The notes under the pieces were generated by a model. That model was given only the letters and a program-made list of their open reading frames with translations, ran no database searches and was not told where the DNA came from. A stretch of 64,000 nucleotides of DNA from Desertivirga xinjiangensis (lineage in GTDB: Bacteria > Bacteroidota > Bacteroidia > Sphingobacteriales > Sphingobacteriaceae). This document shows, piece by piece, positions 24,684 through 32,781 of this stretch (positions are counted from its first letter, which is position 1; each line of letters begins with the position of its first letter). The stretch is taken from positions 186,001 through 250,000 of the forward strand of contig NZ_JAFMZP010000002.1 in NCBI RefSeq assembly GCF_024436435.1. Direction: 5' to 3'. The position numbers and the translations under genes were made by a program.

Positions 24684-24700
24684 TATGTTTGGTCAACCAA
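24684..24700 (+). promoter_or_regulatory. -7 box with GntR-type operator upstream of a lyase remnant
   Basis: TATGTTTG (24684-24691) matches TAnnTTTG, and TTGGTCAACCAA (24689-24700) is an operator in exactly the same register to the -7 box as at the other two promoters. No TTTG -33 box is found 18-19 bp upstream. It would serve the remnant and, 187 bp further on, the next PL6 gene. Confidence 0.65.
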
Positions 24701-24706
24701 AAAAAA

Positions 24707-24847
24707 TTGAACAATGTAGACCTGTGGCGAGAAGGAACCACGGCCTGTCGCCCGAAATGGGGGATGTACCGGAGCCAACTCGAACCTTCTTATCTCCGGG
24801 ATGAAGAGATACGTTTCAACGATTTTTTAATTGAAGAACAGAAGTAA
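24707..24847 (+). pseudogene. 3' remnant of a polysaccharide lyase gene
   Basis: An open frame of 46 codons without a start ends in TAA at 24845-24847. Read from 24716 it gives VDLWREGTTACRPKWGMYRS, then a segment ending LRDEEIRFNDFLIEEQK. This has the look of the C-terminus of PF14099-type lyases (heparin lyase I / PL13, PL20-like: xPKWGIYRS ... LRDExVRFxDFxIxE). An operator and -7 box lie directly upstream, so the promoter seems to have been kept while the gene body was deleted. Family identity is from memory of the motif. Confidence 0.6.
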
Positions 24848-24886
24848 AAAATTGCAATCACAGCTTCAACGATTAGCCCCTGAATA

Positions 24887-26266
24887 ATGATCTTTAAAAA
24901 AATTATACATAGTCAATTATTAGCATTTATAATAGTGCTTAACGCATATGCTGGCGCACGCGTGTCGCGTGTGCCAAGCGAATTATTTTTAACCTCCCTT
25001 ACTCGTGGACCTGAATCTGTTGATCAGAAACCTGCTAAATACCTGGTTAAAAATGCATCAGAATTAAATGCTTTAAGTTTGTTGCCCGGTGATACCGTCA
25101 TCATGCTCAACGGAAACTGGCAAAGCCAGCAGATAAATTTTAAGGGGAAGGGTACACACCAAAAACCTATACTGCTTTTAGCCGAAACCAGGGGGGAAGT
25201 GCTCCTAACCGGTAATTCTAATCTGAAAATAGACGGGACCTGGCTGATGGTAGACGGATTAGCTTTTAAGGACGGCTTTTCTTTAAAAGAAGATGTCGTG
25301 ATCTTTTCAAAAAACTCTTCGAATTGCCGTTTGACCAACACGAGTATCGAAAATTACAATCCCCAAAATAAGCAAACAGATTATAAGTGGATCTCTTTAT
25401 ACGGCAGAAATAATCGTTTAGATCATTGTTCTTTAACCGGAAAAAGCCATTCGGGAACAACCTTGGTGGTTTGGCTGGATGATAAGCCCAACTATCACGA
25501 AATAGATCACAATTATTTCGGACCGCGCCCTCCTTTGGGAGCTAACGGTGGCGAAACCATCAGGATAGGTACCAGTACATGGTCGATGCATGATTCTTAT
25601 ACGAAAGTCGCTTACAATATATTTGATAAGTGCGATGGAGAAATGGAAATCATATCCATAAAATCAGGTCATAATCTCATCAGCAATAATTTCTTTTATG
25701 AATGCGAAGGAACAATAACGTTCAGGCATGGGAACAACAACGAAGTTAGTTACAACTATCTTTTAGGTAACGGTAAGAAAAATGCCGGCGGTATTCGTAT
25801 CATCGGTGAAAACCATAAGGTACATCATAACTACTTGCAAGACCTGCCAGGAAGGAATCTGAGGGCGGCTATCTCGGTAATGAACAGTTTGGAGAAACCT
25901 CAACTTCATGAATATTTCCAGGTAAAGAACGCAGATGTACAATCAAATATTATCGTAAACTGCCGGGAGGCCTTTGTTCTGGGTGCTGGTAAAGATGCAC
26001 TTCTAAAGGTTGCACCTGATAATTTGAGCGTTAAGAATAATTATATTATAGATCCGGGTTCGCTGCTTGTCAAAACAGATAATCCCACAAACCTTGTTCT
26101 GGAAAATAACCAGGTAAGCGGCGCTTCGTTACAAACAGGGTTTGTTAAAATGTCTGAGGATCTGCACAAAGCAGAAGGGATCTGGCAGCTTAAAGGAGAA
26201 ACAAAAACGCCTTTCTGGATAGACACGTCGGTAGGACCTTCCTGGAAGGAGAAGTCCCAATTTTAA
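24887..26266 (+). CDS. PL6 alginate lyase (chondroitinase-B-like)
   Basis: A 459 aa single-domain PL6 lyase with a short signal peptide (residues 1-22, ending NAYAGA). The beta-helix holds [16 protein letters not shown] and [11 protein letters not shown], and the Ca2+/catalytic block E252-x-E254 IISIK259. Arg280 follows in FRHG, with the expected 21-residue spacing from Lys259. Unlike the 1075 aa enzyme it has no binding modules or T9SS tail, so it is probably periplasmic or surface-held by another route. It degrades poly- or oligo-uronate by beta-elimination; alginate is inferred from the locus. It sits between the lyase remnant and the GntR gene. Confidence 0.92.
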   Translation: MIFKKIIHSQLLAFIIVLNAYAGARVSRVPSELFLTSLTRGPESVDQKPAKYLVKNASELNALSLLPGDTVIMLNGNWQSQQINFKGKGTHQKPILLLAETRGEVLLTGNSNLKIDGTWLMVDGLAFKDGFSLKEDVVIFSKNSSNCRLTNTSIENYNPQNKQTDYKWISLYGRNNRLDHCSLTGKSHSGTTLVVWLDDKPNYHEIDHNYFGPRPPLGANGGETIRIGTSTWSMHDSYTKVAYNIFDKCDGEMEIISIKSGHNLISNNFFYECEGTITFRHGNNNEVSYNYLLGNGKKNAGGIRIIGENHKVHHNYLQDLPGRNLRAAISVMNSLEKPQLHEYFQVKNADVQSNIIVNCREAFVLGAGKDALLKVAPDNLSVKNNYIIDPGSLLVKTDNPTNLVLENNQVSGASLQTGFVKMSEDLHKAEGIWQLKGETKTPFWIDTSVGPSWKEKSQF

Positions 26267-26278
26267 TTTCAAATATTT

Positions 26279-26309
26279 TTTGCAATTGACAAAGAAATCT
26301 CCATATTTG
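26279..26309 (+). promoter_or_regulatory. Promoter of the GntR regulator gene
   Basis: TTTG at 26279-26282 and CATATTTG at 26302-26309 (one mismatch to TAnnTTTG) are 19 bp apart. The box merges into the first operator in the same register as at the PL6 promoter, which implies autoregulation. Confidence 0.68.
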
Positions 26310-26318
26310 GTAAACCAA
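26307..26318. promoter_or_regulatory. GntR-type operator at its own gene, site 1
   Basis: TTGGTAAACCAA, the same sequence as O2 of the PL6 promoter, overlaps the -7 box and the expected transcription start. Confidence 0.75.
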
Positions 26319-26322
26319 TTAT

Positions 26323-26334
26323 TTGGTCGACCAA
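26323..26334. promoter_or_regulatory. GntR-type operator at its own gene, site 2
   Basis: TTGGTCGACCAA is a perfect palindrome 16 bp from site 1 and ends two bases before the ATG at 26337. A bound dimer here could also hinder translation-start access by blocking transcription. Confidence 0.73.
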
Positions 26335-26336
26335 TC

Positions 26337-27074
26337 ATGAAAGAACTAATAGATAATATTCAAGCTATACAGGTTGAAAGTCCTGTAGACAAAATTATTC
26401 GTCAGCTCAAGCAACTCATTGTTTCAGGTCAATTAAAACCGGGCGACAGATTACCCGCAGAAAGGGCTTTATCAGAAAAATTCGGGGTAGGGAGAAGCTA
26501 TGTACGTGAGGCCATCCTTAAACTTGAATTTTATGGACTGTTAAAAACCAATCCTCAAAGTGGTACGTACGTTTCGGGACTTGGTATTAAAGTGATCGAC
26601 AGCTTGATAACTGACATTATCAAATTTAATAAAGACGACTTCAGTGCTATGGTTGAAGCCCGTTATTACCTGGAACTGGATTCTGTGCGACTCGCCGCAG
26701 AGCGGAAGTCTTCTGAGGATATAGAGGCCATTGAGCAGGCAATGAATGATTATGAAGCCAAGGTAAATAATGGAGAAAGCGCCGTGGAAGAGGATATGCT
26801 TTTCCATGTGATGATTGCCAGGGCCACAAAAAATTCAGTTATAGAATCTATGATCCTTAACCTTATTCCTGACCTGATCAAACACATTACGGAGAACAAG
26901 ATCTGTGGAGATAACAGGGGAAAGGCGGCGATCGAAGAACACAGAGCCATTTTTGAAGCTCTGAAAGCGGGAGATATCGATGCCGCCGAGAATGCCATGG
27001 CAGGTCACCTGGATGAAATTTTGCAAATAAGCAGAGCCGATTTTGCCGCGAAACTGCTCATAAATAATAGCTAA
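26337..27074 (+). CDS. GntR-family transcriptional regulator (FadR/UxuR-type)
   Basis: A 245 aa repressor-type regulator. The winged HTH is near residues 14-80 (LKPGDRLPAERALSEKFGVGRSYVREAI, with GTYV in the wing). The all-helical FCD ligand domain follows, with a metal-binding pattern (D...H, FHVMIA near 152-157, and H192/H214-like positions in KHITEN and EEHRAIF). ATG 26337 is chosen: it follows two operators, and an upstream TTG frame would run through them. UxuR/ExuR-like regulators respond to hexuronates, so the ligand here is probably an alginate breakdown product (inference). It lies inside the lyase locus. Confidence 0.93.
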   Translation: MKELIDNIQAIQVESPVDKIIRQLKQLIVSGQLKPGDRLPAERALSEKFGVGRSYVREAILKLEFYGLLKTNPQSGTYVSGLGIKVIDSLITDIIKFNKDDFSAMVEARYYLELDSVRLAAERKSSEDIEAIEQAMNDYEAKVNNGESAVEEDMLFHVMIARATKNSVIESMILNLIPDLIKHITENKICGDNRGKAAIEEHRAIFEALKAGDIDAAENAMAGHLDEILQISRADFAAKLLINNS

Positions 27075-27129
27075 TCAAAATGTAGAGTGGCGCTCCTGAG
27101 AGCGTAATCTGGAATTTAACTAATAGGAA

Positions 27130-29265
27130 ATGAACTACTTAAAAAAAGTGGTAATTGTTGGGTTTTGTCTTTACTTTCCATCAAGCCTTATCGCTCAGAA
27201 GCATCCCAATATTATGCTCACCAGCCAGAATATCGATGCGGTGAGAAAAGGCTTGCAGGAATATCCTTTGCTTCAAAATTCCTATAAAGAGGTTCTTAAG
27301 CAGGCAGATAAGGCGCTTGGAGCTCCGATAAGTGTTCCGGTTCCGAAAGACGGAGGAGGAGGTGTTACGCATGAACAGCATAAGAAAAATTATCAGAACA
27401 TCCTGGCATGCGGCGTTGCTTATCAATTAAGCCAGGACAAGAAATATGCACAGTATGTCAGGGAGATCTTATTAAATTATGCGGGGCAATATGAAAGATG
27501 GCCAAACCATCCTAAAAGTAATCCGAGTAATCCTCCGGGCAGGATCTTTTGGCAAAACTTGAATGATTGCGTATGGCAGGTGCATGTAATTCAGGGATAC
27601 GACCTGGTGTTCGATGCAATCCCCGCAAAGGATCGTAAGACAATTGAAGAACATCTTTTTATACCGGTTCTAAAATATATTACTGTTGATTCCTACGAAA
27701 CTTTTAACAGGATCCATAACCATGGAACCTGGGCTGTAGCTGCGGTTGGACTCACTGGGTATGTAATAAATAAACCTGATTATGTGGAGATGGCTTTAAA
27801 AGGATCTGATAAAAAAGGTAAAGCTGGTTTTTTAGCACAGATCAATGAGTTGTTTTCTCCTGATGGCTATTATACGGAAGGGTTCTATTATCAGCGTTAT
27901 GCTTTATTGCCGTTCATCCTCTTTGCTAAAGCAATTAACCAGTTTCAGCCGGAGTTGAAGATCTATGATTACCGGAACGGTTTGTTGAAGAAGGCAGTCA
28001 ACACTGCACTCCAGGGAACCTACAGCACCGGTCATTTCTTCCCAATCAACGATGCAATAAAGAGCAAAACTTTTGAAAGCGACGAAATAGTTTATGCGGT
28101 AGATATAGCTTACGCAGAAATGGGAGGGGATAAAGGATTATTGTCGATAGCCCAAAAACAAAAGAAGGTAGTGGTTTCTGATGCCGGGTTGAAAGTTGCC
28201 CGGGATATTGCTGAAAAGAAATCGCAGGACTTCAGTTACCAGCCTCAATGGATAGCTGATGGAAAGCACGGCGATGAAGGAGGTCTTGGGATCCTACGTT
28301 ATGGAACTTTAAAAGAGCAGCAGTGTGTATTGTTTAAAGCCGCTTCACAAGGTCTCGGTCATGGTCATTTTGACCGTCTGAATATTCTCTATTACGATAA
28401 CGGAACCGAGGTTTTCCCTGATTATGGCGCATCACGATTTATCAATATCGAAACTAAGGGAGGAGGAGGCTATCTCAAAGAGAACAATACCTGGGCAAAA
28501 CAAACTGTTGCCCATAATACACTCGTTGTCGATCAGACTTCCGCCTTTAAAGCGAATCTGAAAGCTGCGGAGAAGCACCATCCGGAATTGATAGAGTTTA
28601 AAACCACAGATAACATTCAGGTGGTAAGTGCCAGGGAAAATAATGCTTACCCTGGAGTGCAGATGTTGAGGACAACAGCTTTAATCAAAATTAAAGAGCT
28701 CAAGAAGCCTTTATTAGTAGATATATATAAAGCAGAATCAGCAACTGAACATCAATATGACCTGCCATTCTGGTATAAAGGCCATATGGTTGACGCATCA
28801 TTTAAAATCGCAGCAGTTAAGGACAATCTTAAGGCCTTAGGCGACAATTACGGTTATCAGCATATTTGGCTTAACAGTAAGAACGAAATCCCTGAAGGAA
28901 ATGGATATATTACGGTTTTAAACTCAAATAGCTTTTACACCACCACTTTTGCATCAGCTGCGCCGATTGAGGTTAAGCTTGTTTCATTGGGAGCTAATGA
29001 TCCGGAGATGAACCTGGTTGAAAGTAAAGCTTTTATTTTGTCGCAGCCAAAAGCGGCTAATCAAACTTTTATTTCTATCACAGAAAATCATGGCGGCACC
29101 GACCCGATTGCTGAAGTGACCAACGGAGCAAATAGTTCACTGAGCTCTATTAATATTCAGAATTCTGATGCAAAGCAAACAACATTCAGTTTTAAAGTTA
29201 AAAATAAGACCTACATCCTTACGCTTAATTACTACGACAAAAATAATTTCATACAGATAAAATAG
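27130..29265 (+). CDS. PL17 oligo-alginate lyase
   Basis: A 711 aa exolytic lyase that releases unsaturated monouronate from alginate oligomers, likely in the periplasm (signal peptide 1-22, ending SSLIAQ). It has an alpha/alpha toroid N-terminal half and a heparinase II/III-like beta-sheet half from about 380. Catalytic candidates are Asn197-His198 (RIHNHGTW) and Tyr254 (TEGFYYQRY). Both lie four positions before their Alg17c counterparts N201/H202 and Y258, so spacing is conserved. GHGHFDRLNILYYDNG near 412-427 carries the conserved His. It is followed closely by kdgF. Confidence in family is high. Confidence 0.94.
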   Translation: MNYLKKVVIVGFCLYFPSSLIAQKHPNIMLTSQNIDAVRKGLQEYPLLQNSYKEVLKQADKALGAPISVPVPKDGGGGVTHEQHKKNYQNILACGVAYQLSQDKKYAQYVREILLNYAGQYERWPNHPKSNPSNPPGRIFWQNLNDCVWQVHVIQGYDLVFDAIPAKDRKTIEEHLFIPVLKYITVDSYETFNRIHNHGTWAVAAVGLTGYVINKPDYVEMALKGSDKKGKAGFLAQINELFSPDGYYTEGFYYQRYALLPFILFAKAINQFQPELKIYDYRNGLLKKAVNTALQGTYSTGHFFPINDAIKSKTFESDEIVYAVDIAYAEMGGDKGLLSIAQKQKKVVVSDAGLKVARDIAEKKSQDFSYQPQWIADGKHGDEGGLGILRYGTLKEQQCVLFKAASQGLGHGHFDRLNILYYDNGTEVFPDYGASRFINIETKGGGGYLKENNTWAKQTVAHNTLVVDQTSAFKANLKAAEKHHPELIEFKTTDNIQVVSARENNAYPGVQMLRTTALIKIKELKKPLLVDIYKAESATEHQYDLPFWYKGHMVDASFKIAAVKDNLKALGDNYGYQHIWLNSKNEIPEGNGYITVLNSNSFYTTTFASAAPIEVKLVSLGANDPEMNLVESKAFILSQPKAANQTFISITENHGGTDPIAEVTNGANSSLSSINIQNSDAKQTTFSFKVKNKTYILTLNYYDKNNFIQIK

Positions 29266-29271
29266 ACATAC

Positions 29272-29607
29272 ATGTTACAGGGCACATTATTTCAAATAGA
29301 TGCAGAAACTCCATGGCAGGATTTAGGCAATGGCATACAAAGGCAGATCTACGGTTATGACGACAAGATCATGCTGGTAAAAGCGAAGTTCGATACAGGT
29401 GCGATAGGTACCCTGCATGAGCATTACCACTCTCAGGTTACTTACGTGGAAAGCGGCGTTTTCGAGATGACCATCGGCGAACAAAAGAAAATAATCAGAA
29501 AAGGTGATGGTTATTATATTCCTCCCCATGAGATCCATGGTTGCGTATGTCTGGAACCAGGCATGCTGATCGATATATTCAGCCCTCACAGGGAAGATTT
29601 TTTATAA
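29272..29607 (+). CDS. kdgF: KdgF-type cupin, unsaturated uronate linearisation
   Basis: A 111 aa single-cupin protein that converts 4,5-unsaturated uronate monomers to the open-chain keto sugar DEH. Metal ligands are His49, His51, Gln55 and His89 (TLHEHYHSQ and PPHEIHG), in line with the KdgF pattern. It begins six bases after the PL17 stop, which yields exactly the substrate it uses. Length is normal. No signal peptide is seen, so it should act in the cytoplasm. Confidence 0.9.
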   Translation: MLQGTLFQIDAETPWQDLGNGIQRQIYGYDDKIMLVKAKFDTGAIGTLHEHYHSQVTYVESGVFEMTIGEQKKIIRKGDGYYIPPHEIHGCVCLEPGMLIDIFSPHREDFL

Positions 29608-29636
29608 GCTAACACACATCTAAAAACCAATTTAAT

Positions 29637-30524
29637 ATGAGAAGGGGAATAAGTTTAATCTGCCTGTTATGGATGGGATTTGTAACAGTAGCGCAGGAGA
29701 CGCCGGAAGTTAGAAAAGTGGTTTATCCGCAAGGATACACTTCTCAGATCAATGTGATCTATACCCAGGTAAAGGGATGGGACGGTAAAATGGATCTTTA
29801 TCTTCCTCCTAAAGAGAAAGGGCCATCTCCAGTGGTAATCAATATACATGGCGGAGGCTGGAATAAAGGAAGCAAGGACACGCAAAGTGGCTTCAGCACT
29901 TTTTTCAAGAAGGGTTATGCTGTAGCTAACATTGGCTATCGTTTATCGCAGGTTGCCACAGCGCCTGCTGCGGTTGAAGATACCCGTTGTGCTTTAATTT
30001 ACCTGATCAAGAATGCAAAAGAGTTAAATATTGATGTCAACAAGATTGTAATCATGGGCGGTTCGGCAGGAGGGCACCTTGCTTTAATGGGCGGCCTGCT
30101 CGGTAACAATCATACCTTCGATACCAACTGCAAAGGGGTTAACAATGTTAAAGTAGCTGCCATAATTGATAAATACGGAATTACCGACGTGGGCGATTGG
30201 GCTTATGGCAAAAATATTACCAGTAAATCTGCCGTAATGTGGCTGGGTGATAAGGCTTCAGATGTTAATTTCAGAAACTCTGTTTCTCCAATCACTTATG
30301 TGACAAAGAACAGCCCCCCGGTATTTATAGTACATGGCGATGCTGACCCGGTTGTACCTTATCAGCAATCACAGGAACTTCATAAAAAATTGGTAGAGGC
30401 TGGTGTTAAAACTGAATTCATCACCGTAGAAGGCGGTCTTCATGGCAAATTCACGAAAGAAAAAAATTCAGAGCTGAACGTAAAGATCATGGAATTCCTA
30501 AAGAGTGTAGGCGTTCATAACTAG
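29637..30524 (+). CDS. Secreted alpha/beta hydrolase, carbohydrate-esterase-like
   Basis: A 295 aa BD-FAE-like hydrolase with a signal peptide (1-20, ending VTVAQ). The oxyanion-hole motif is HGGGWNKGS (about 71-79), the nucleophile elbow is GGSAGGHLAL (Ser near 143), and the acid and base are likely in HGDADPVVP (about 236-244) and GGLHGKF (His near 271). In a uronate locus it probably removes acetyl esters, for example from acetylated alginate, but substrate is not visible from the sequence. It sits between kdgF and the MFS gene. Confidence 0.87.
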   Translation: MRRGISLICLLWMGFVTVAQETPEVRKVVYPQGYTSQINVIYTQVKGWDGKMDLYLPPKEKGPSPVVINIHGGGWNKGSKDTQSGFSTFFKKGYAVANIGYRLSQVATAPAAVEDTRCALIYLIKNAKELNIDVNKIVIMGGSAGGHLALMGGLLGNNHTFDTNCKGVNNVKVAAIIDKYGITDVGDWAYGKNITSKSAVMWLGDKASDVNFRNSVSPITYVTKNSPPVFIVHGDADPVVPYQQSQELHKKLVEAGVKTEFITVEGGLHGKFTKEKNSELNVKIMEFLKSVGVHN

Positions 30525-30531
30525 GAAGACC

Positions 30532-31806
30532 ATGAAAATACAAGGTTTACGTTGGTATATCATTTTCCTGATCGGCCTGGCAACAGTTATCAATTATATT
30601 GATAGGAGTGCCATCAATATTATGTGGCCATATATCTATCATGAGTTTGGGATAAGTGATGTCGATAATAAAAGTACACTGGCTCTGATTACTTCATTTT
30701 TCATGGTAGCCTATGCTATAGGTCAAACATCAACAGGTAAGTTAATGGATGCCATTGGCACACGCATGGGTATGGCAATCTCGATTGCCGGATGGAGCAT
30801 TTCGATTGCATTACATGCGATGGCCAAGTCTATTTTTTCTTTCAATGTTTTCAGGTTCCTGCTTGGATTTTTTGAGGCGGGCAACTGGCCGGGGGCGACA
30901 AAGAGTAACGCTGAGTGGTTTCCGGCGAAAGAAAGAGCCATTGCTCAAGGAATATTTGGTGCAGGAGCCTCCCTTGGATCAGTGATCTCTGCGCCGATCA
31001 TTGCTATATTGTTTGTGACGTTTGGCTGGAAGGCTACTTTCTTCCTGATCGGTGGTCTGGGCTTGATCTGGTTGATTCCCTGGTTGTTTATTAATAAGGC
31101 GAATCCCGATAAACATCCCTGGATCACGGAAGAAGAGAAACAGCACATATTGTCTTCACCCGCACAAGCACAGGATGCCGCTTTAAATGCACCAGCATTG
31201 TCATGGAAGGAACTTTTATCCTTCAGAAGTACCTGGGGTATTATTCTCGGCCGCTTTTTTATAGATCCGGTGTGGTGGTTATTCGTAACCTGGCTTCCAA
31301 CGTTCTTAAAGGAGCAATTCCTTTTTGATATCAAACAGATCGGTGCCTTTACATGGTTTCCATACCTCTGCGCCGCTATCGGAAGTTTACTGGGTGGTTT
31401 TTATTCCTCCAAACTGATCAAAAAAGGAGCAGATCCGGAAGTTGCACGAAAAAAGGCAATTACAGTAGGTTCCGTTTTAATGATGCTTGGACTGGTAGCC
31501 ATCCTATTCTACCTGGATTCTTTAAAGGATCGTCCTTACCTGGCGATGGGCTTAATCGGCCTGACCCTGTTTGGCTTCCAGTTTCTTATCGGAAACCTTC
31601 AAACTCTCCCTAGTGATTATTTCAATGGGAAAAATGTGGGCACCGTTGCAGGTATGGGCGGCACCGCTGCAGTTATAGGTACTTTATTTACTACCTGGGC
31701 AGTGCCTGTTATTACACAAACGAGTTATGTGTCCTTCTTTTTACTGGGAGCGGCTTTAGTTCCGCTCGCCTGGTTATCAGTTAAATTCATGAGTTCTAAA
31801 AATTAA
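30532..31806 (+). CDS. MFS hexuronate-type transporter (ACS family, ExuT-like)
   Basis: A 424 aa inner-membrane symporter with about 12 membrane helices. NYIDRSAINI near residues 21-30 and GFFEAGNWPGATKSNAEWFP near 107-126 are typical of anion:cation symporters for hexuronates and hexonates. It starts seven bases after the esterase gene. In context it imports unsaturated monouronate or DEH released by the PL17 enzyme. Specificity is inferred from neighbours. Confidence 0.92.
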   Translation: MKIQGLRWYIIFLIGLATVINYIDRSAINIMWPYIYHEFGISDVDNKSTLALITSFFMVAYAIGQTSTGKLMDAIGTRMGMAISIAGWSISIALHAMAKSIFSFNVFRFLLGFFEAGNWPGATKSNAEWFPAKERAIAQGIFGAGASLGSVISAPIIAILFVTFGWKATFFLIGGLGLIWLIPWLFINKANPDKHPWITEEEKQHILSSPAQAQDAALNAPALSWKELLSFRSTWGIILGRFFIDPVWWLFVTWLPTFLKEQFLFDIKQIGAFTWFPYLCAAIGSLLGGFYSSKLIKKGADPEVARKKAITVGSVLMMLGLVAILFYLDSLKDRPYLAMGLIGLTLFGFQFLIGNLQTLPSDYFNGKNVGTVAGMGGTAAVIGTLFTTWAVPVITQTSYVSFFLLGAALVPLAWLSVKFMSSKN

Positions 31807-31821
31807 ATTAAATAAATCAAG

Positions 31822-32574
31822 ATGCGTTTAAAAAACAAAGTAGCAGTTGTAACAGGTGGAGCAAGAGACATAGGCAGAGCTATATCCTGCCAGTTAGCCC
31901 GTGAAGGAGCAAAAGTAGTGATCAATTATTTTGATGATGAAGCTAAGGCTCAGGAAACAGCTGACCTGATCAAAGCAGAAGGCGGCCAATCCATTATTGT
32001 TTACGGAGATATGACTAAAGCTGACGATGCCAATAACCTCGTTGCTAAAGCTAGAGAGGCTTTCGGAGAAGAAATTCATATTCTTGCTAACGTTGCCGGC
32101 GGGCTGGTTGGGAGGAAGAAGCTGGTAGAAATGGAGGAATCTTTCTTTGACTTCCTGGTTGATCTGAACTTCAAATCAGTTTTCCTGGTTTCTAAGGCAG
32201 TTGTGCCTTTCATGCCTGAAGGTAGTTCCATCATCAACTTTTCCTCTTTAGCAGCTCGTGATGGCGGTGGTCCGGGAGCAAGTGTTTATGCAGCGGCGAA
32301 GGGTGCGGTAATGACCTACACTCGTTCACTGGCAAAAGAATTGGGTCCGCAGGGCATTCGTGTAAACGCTTTGGCTCCGGGAGTAATCTCTACAACCTTC
32401 CATGATGTGCACAGTACACCTCAGGTTCGTCAGAACATTTGCAATGCGACAGCGCTGCGCAGAGAGGGAAGTGCCCAGGAAGTTGCAGACCTGGTGGCTT
32501 ACCTTGCTTCCAGCGACTCAAGCTTCATCAGCGGGAATAACATTGATATTAACGGAGGTCTTGCCTTCTCTTAA
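31822..32574 (+). CDS. SDR oxidoreductase, probable DEH reductase
   Basis: A 250 aa classical SDR. The cofactor loop is VTGGARDIGRAIS (about 10-22), the catalytic Ser lies in NFSSLAA, the Tyr/Lys pair is YAAAK near 155-159, and the C-terminus ends with NNIDINGGLAFS. Alginate loci encode an SDR that reduces DEH to 2-keto-3-deoxygluconate, which fits the position directly after the importer gene. The kinase and aldolase for KDG are not in the window. NADH or NADPH preference is not deduced. Confidence 0.9.
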   Translation: MRLKNKVAVVTGGARDIGRAISCQLAREGAKVVINYFDDEAKAQETADLIKAEGGQSIIVYGDMTKADDANNLVAKAREAFGEEIHILANVAGGLVGRKKLVEMEESFFDFLVDLNFKSVFLVSKAVVPFMPEGSSIINFSSLAARDGGGPGASVYAAAKGAVMTYTRSLAKELGPQGIRVNALAPGVISTTFHDVHSTPQVRQNICNATALRREGSAQEVADLVAYLASSDSSFISGNNIDINGGLAFS

Positions 32575-32591
32575 AAAAATAAATAAATCCC

Positions 32592-32625
32592 TCCGGATTG
32601 TCTGGGTATAAACAGTCAATCCGGA
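32592..32625 (+). terminator. Hairpin between the SDR gene and susC
   Basis: Arms TCCGGATTGTCTG and CAGTCAATCCGGA form a 13 bp stem with one mismatch and an eight-base loop, but only a weak T stretch follows. It could end the upstream operon or act as a processing point. A second small hairpin (CCTGAC / GTCAGG) is at 32731-32748, close to susC. Confidence 0.55.
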
Positions 32626-32781
32626 TAAAACTTAAGCCAATTATACGAGGAATAACCACCCTTGCATTAAACGAAATAAAGGCGTTAAACAACCAATATC
32701 GGAACCATAAACCAGTTCCACAAATAACCACCTGACAACGTAGTCAGGCGATTAATCATATAACCAATAAATTAAATTGTA

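Noticed and set aside
24716-24847. Possible structured leader RNA or riboswitch (CCGGAG/CTCCGG and GGCGA/TCGCC stems)
   Set aside because: The same bases read as a lyase-like C-terminus with a stop codon, which explains the GC-richer stretch better; stems are short and compete.
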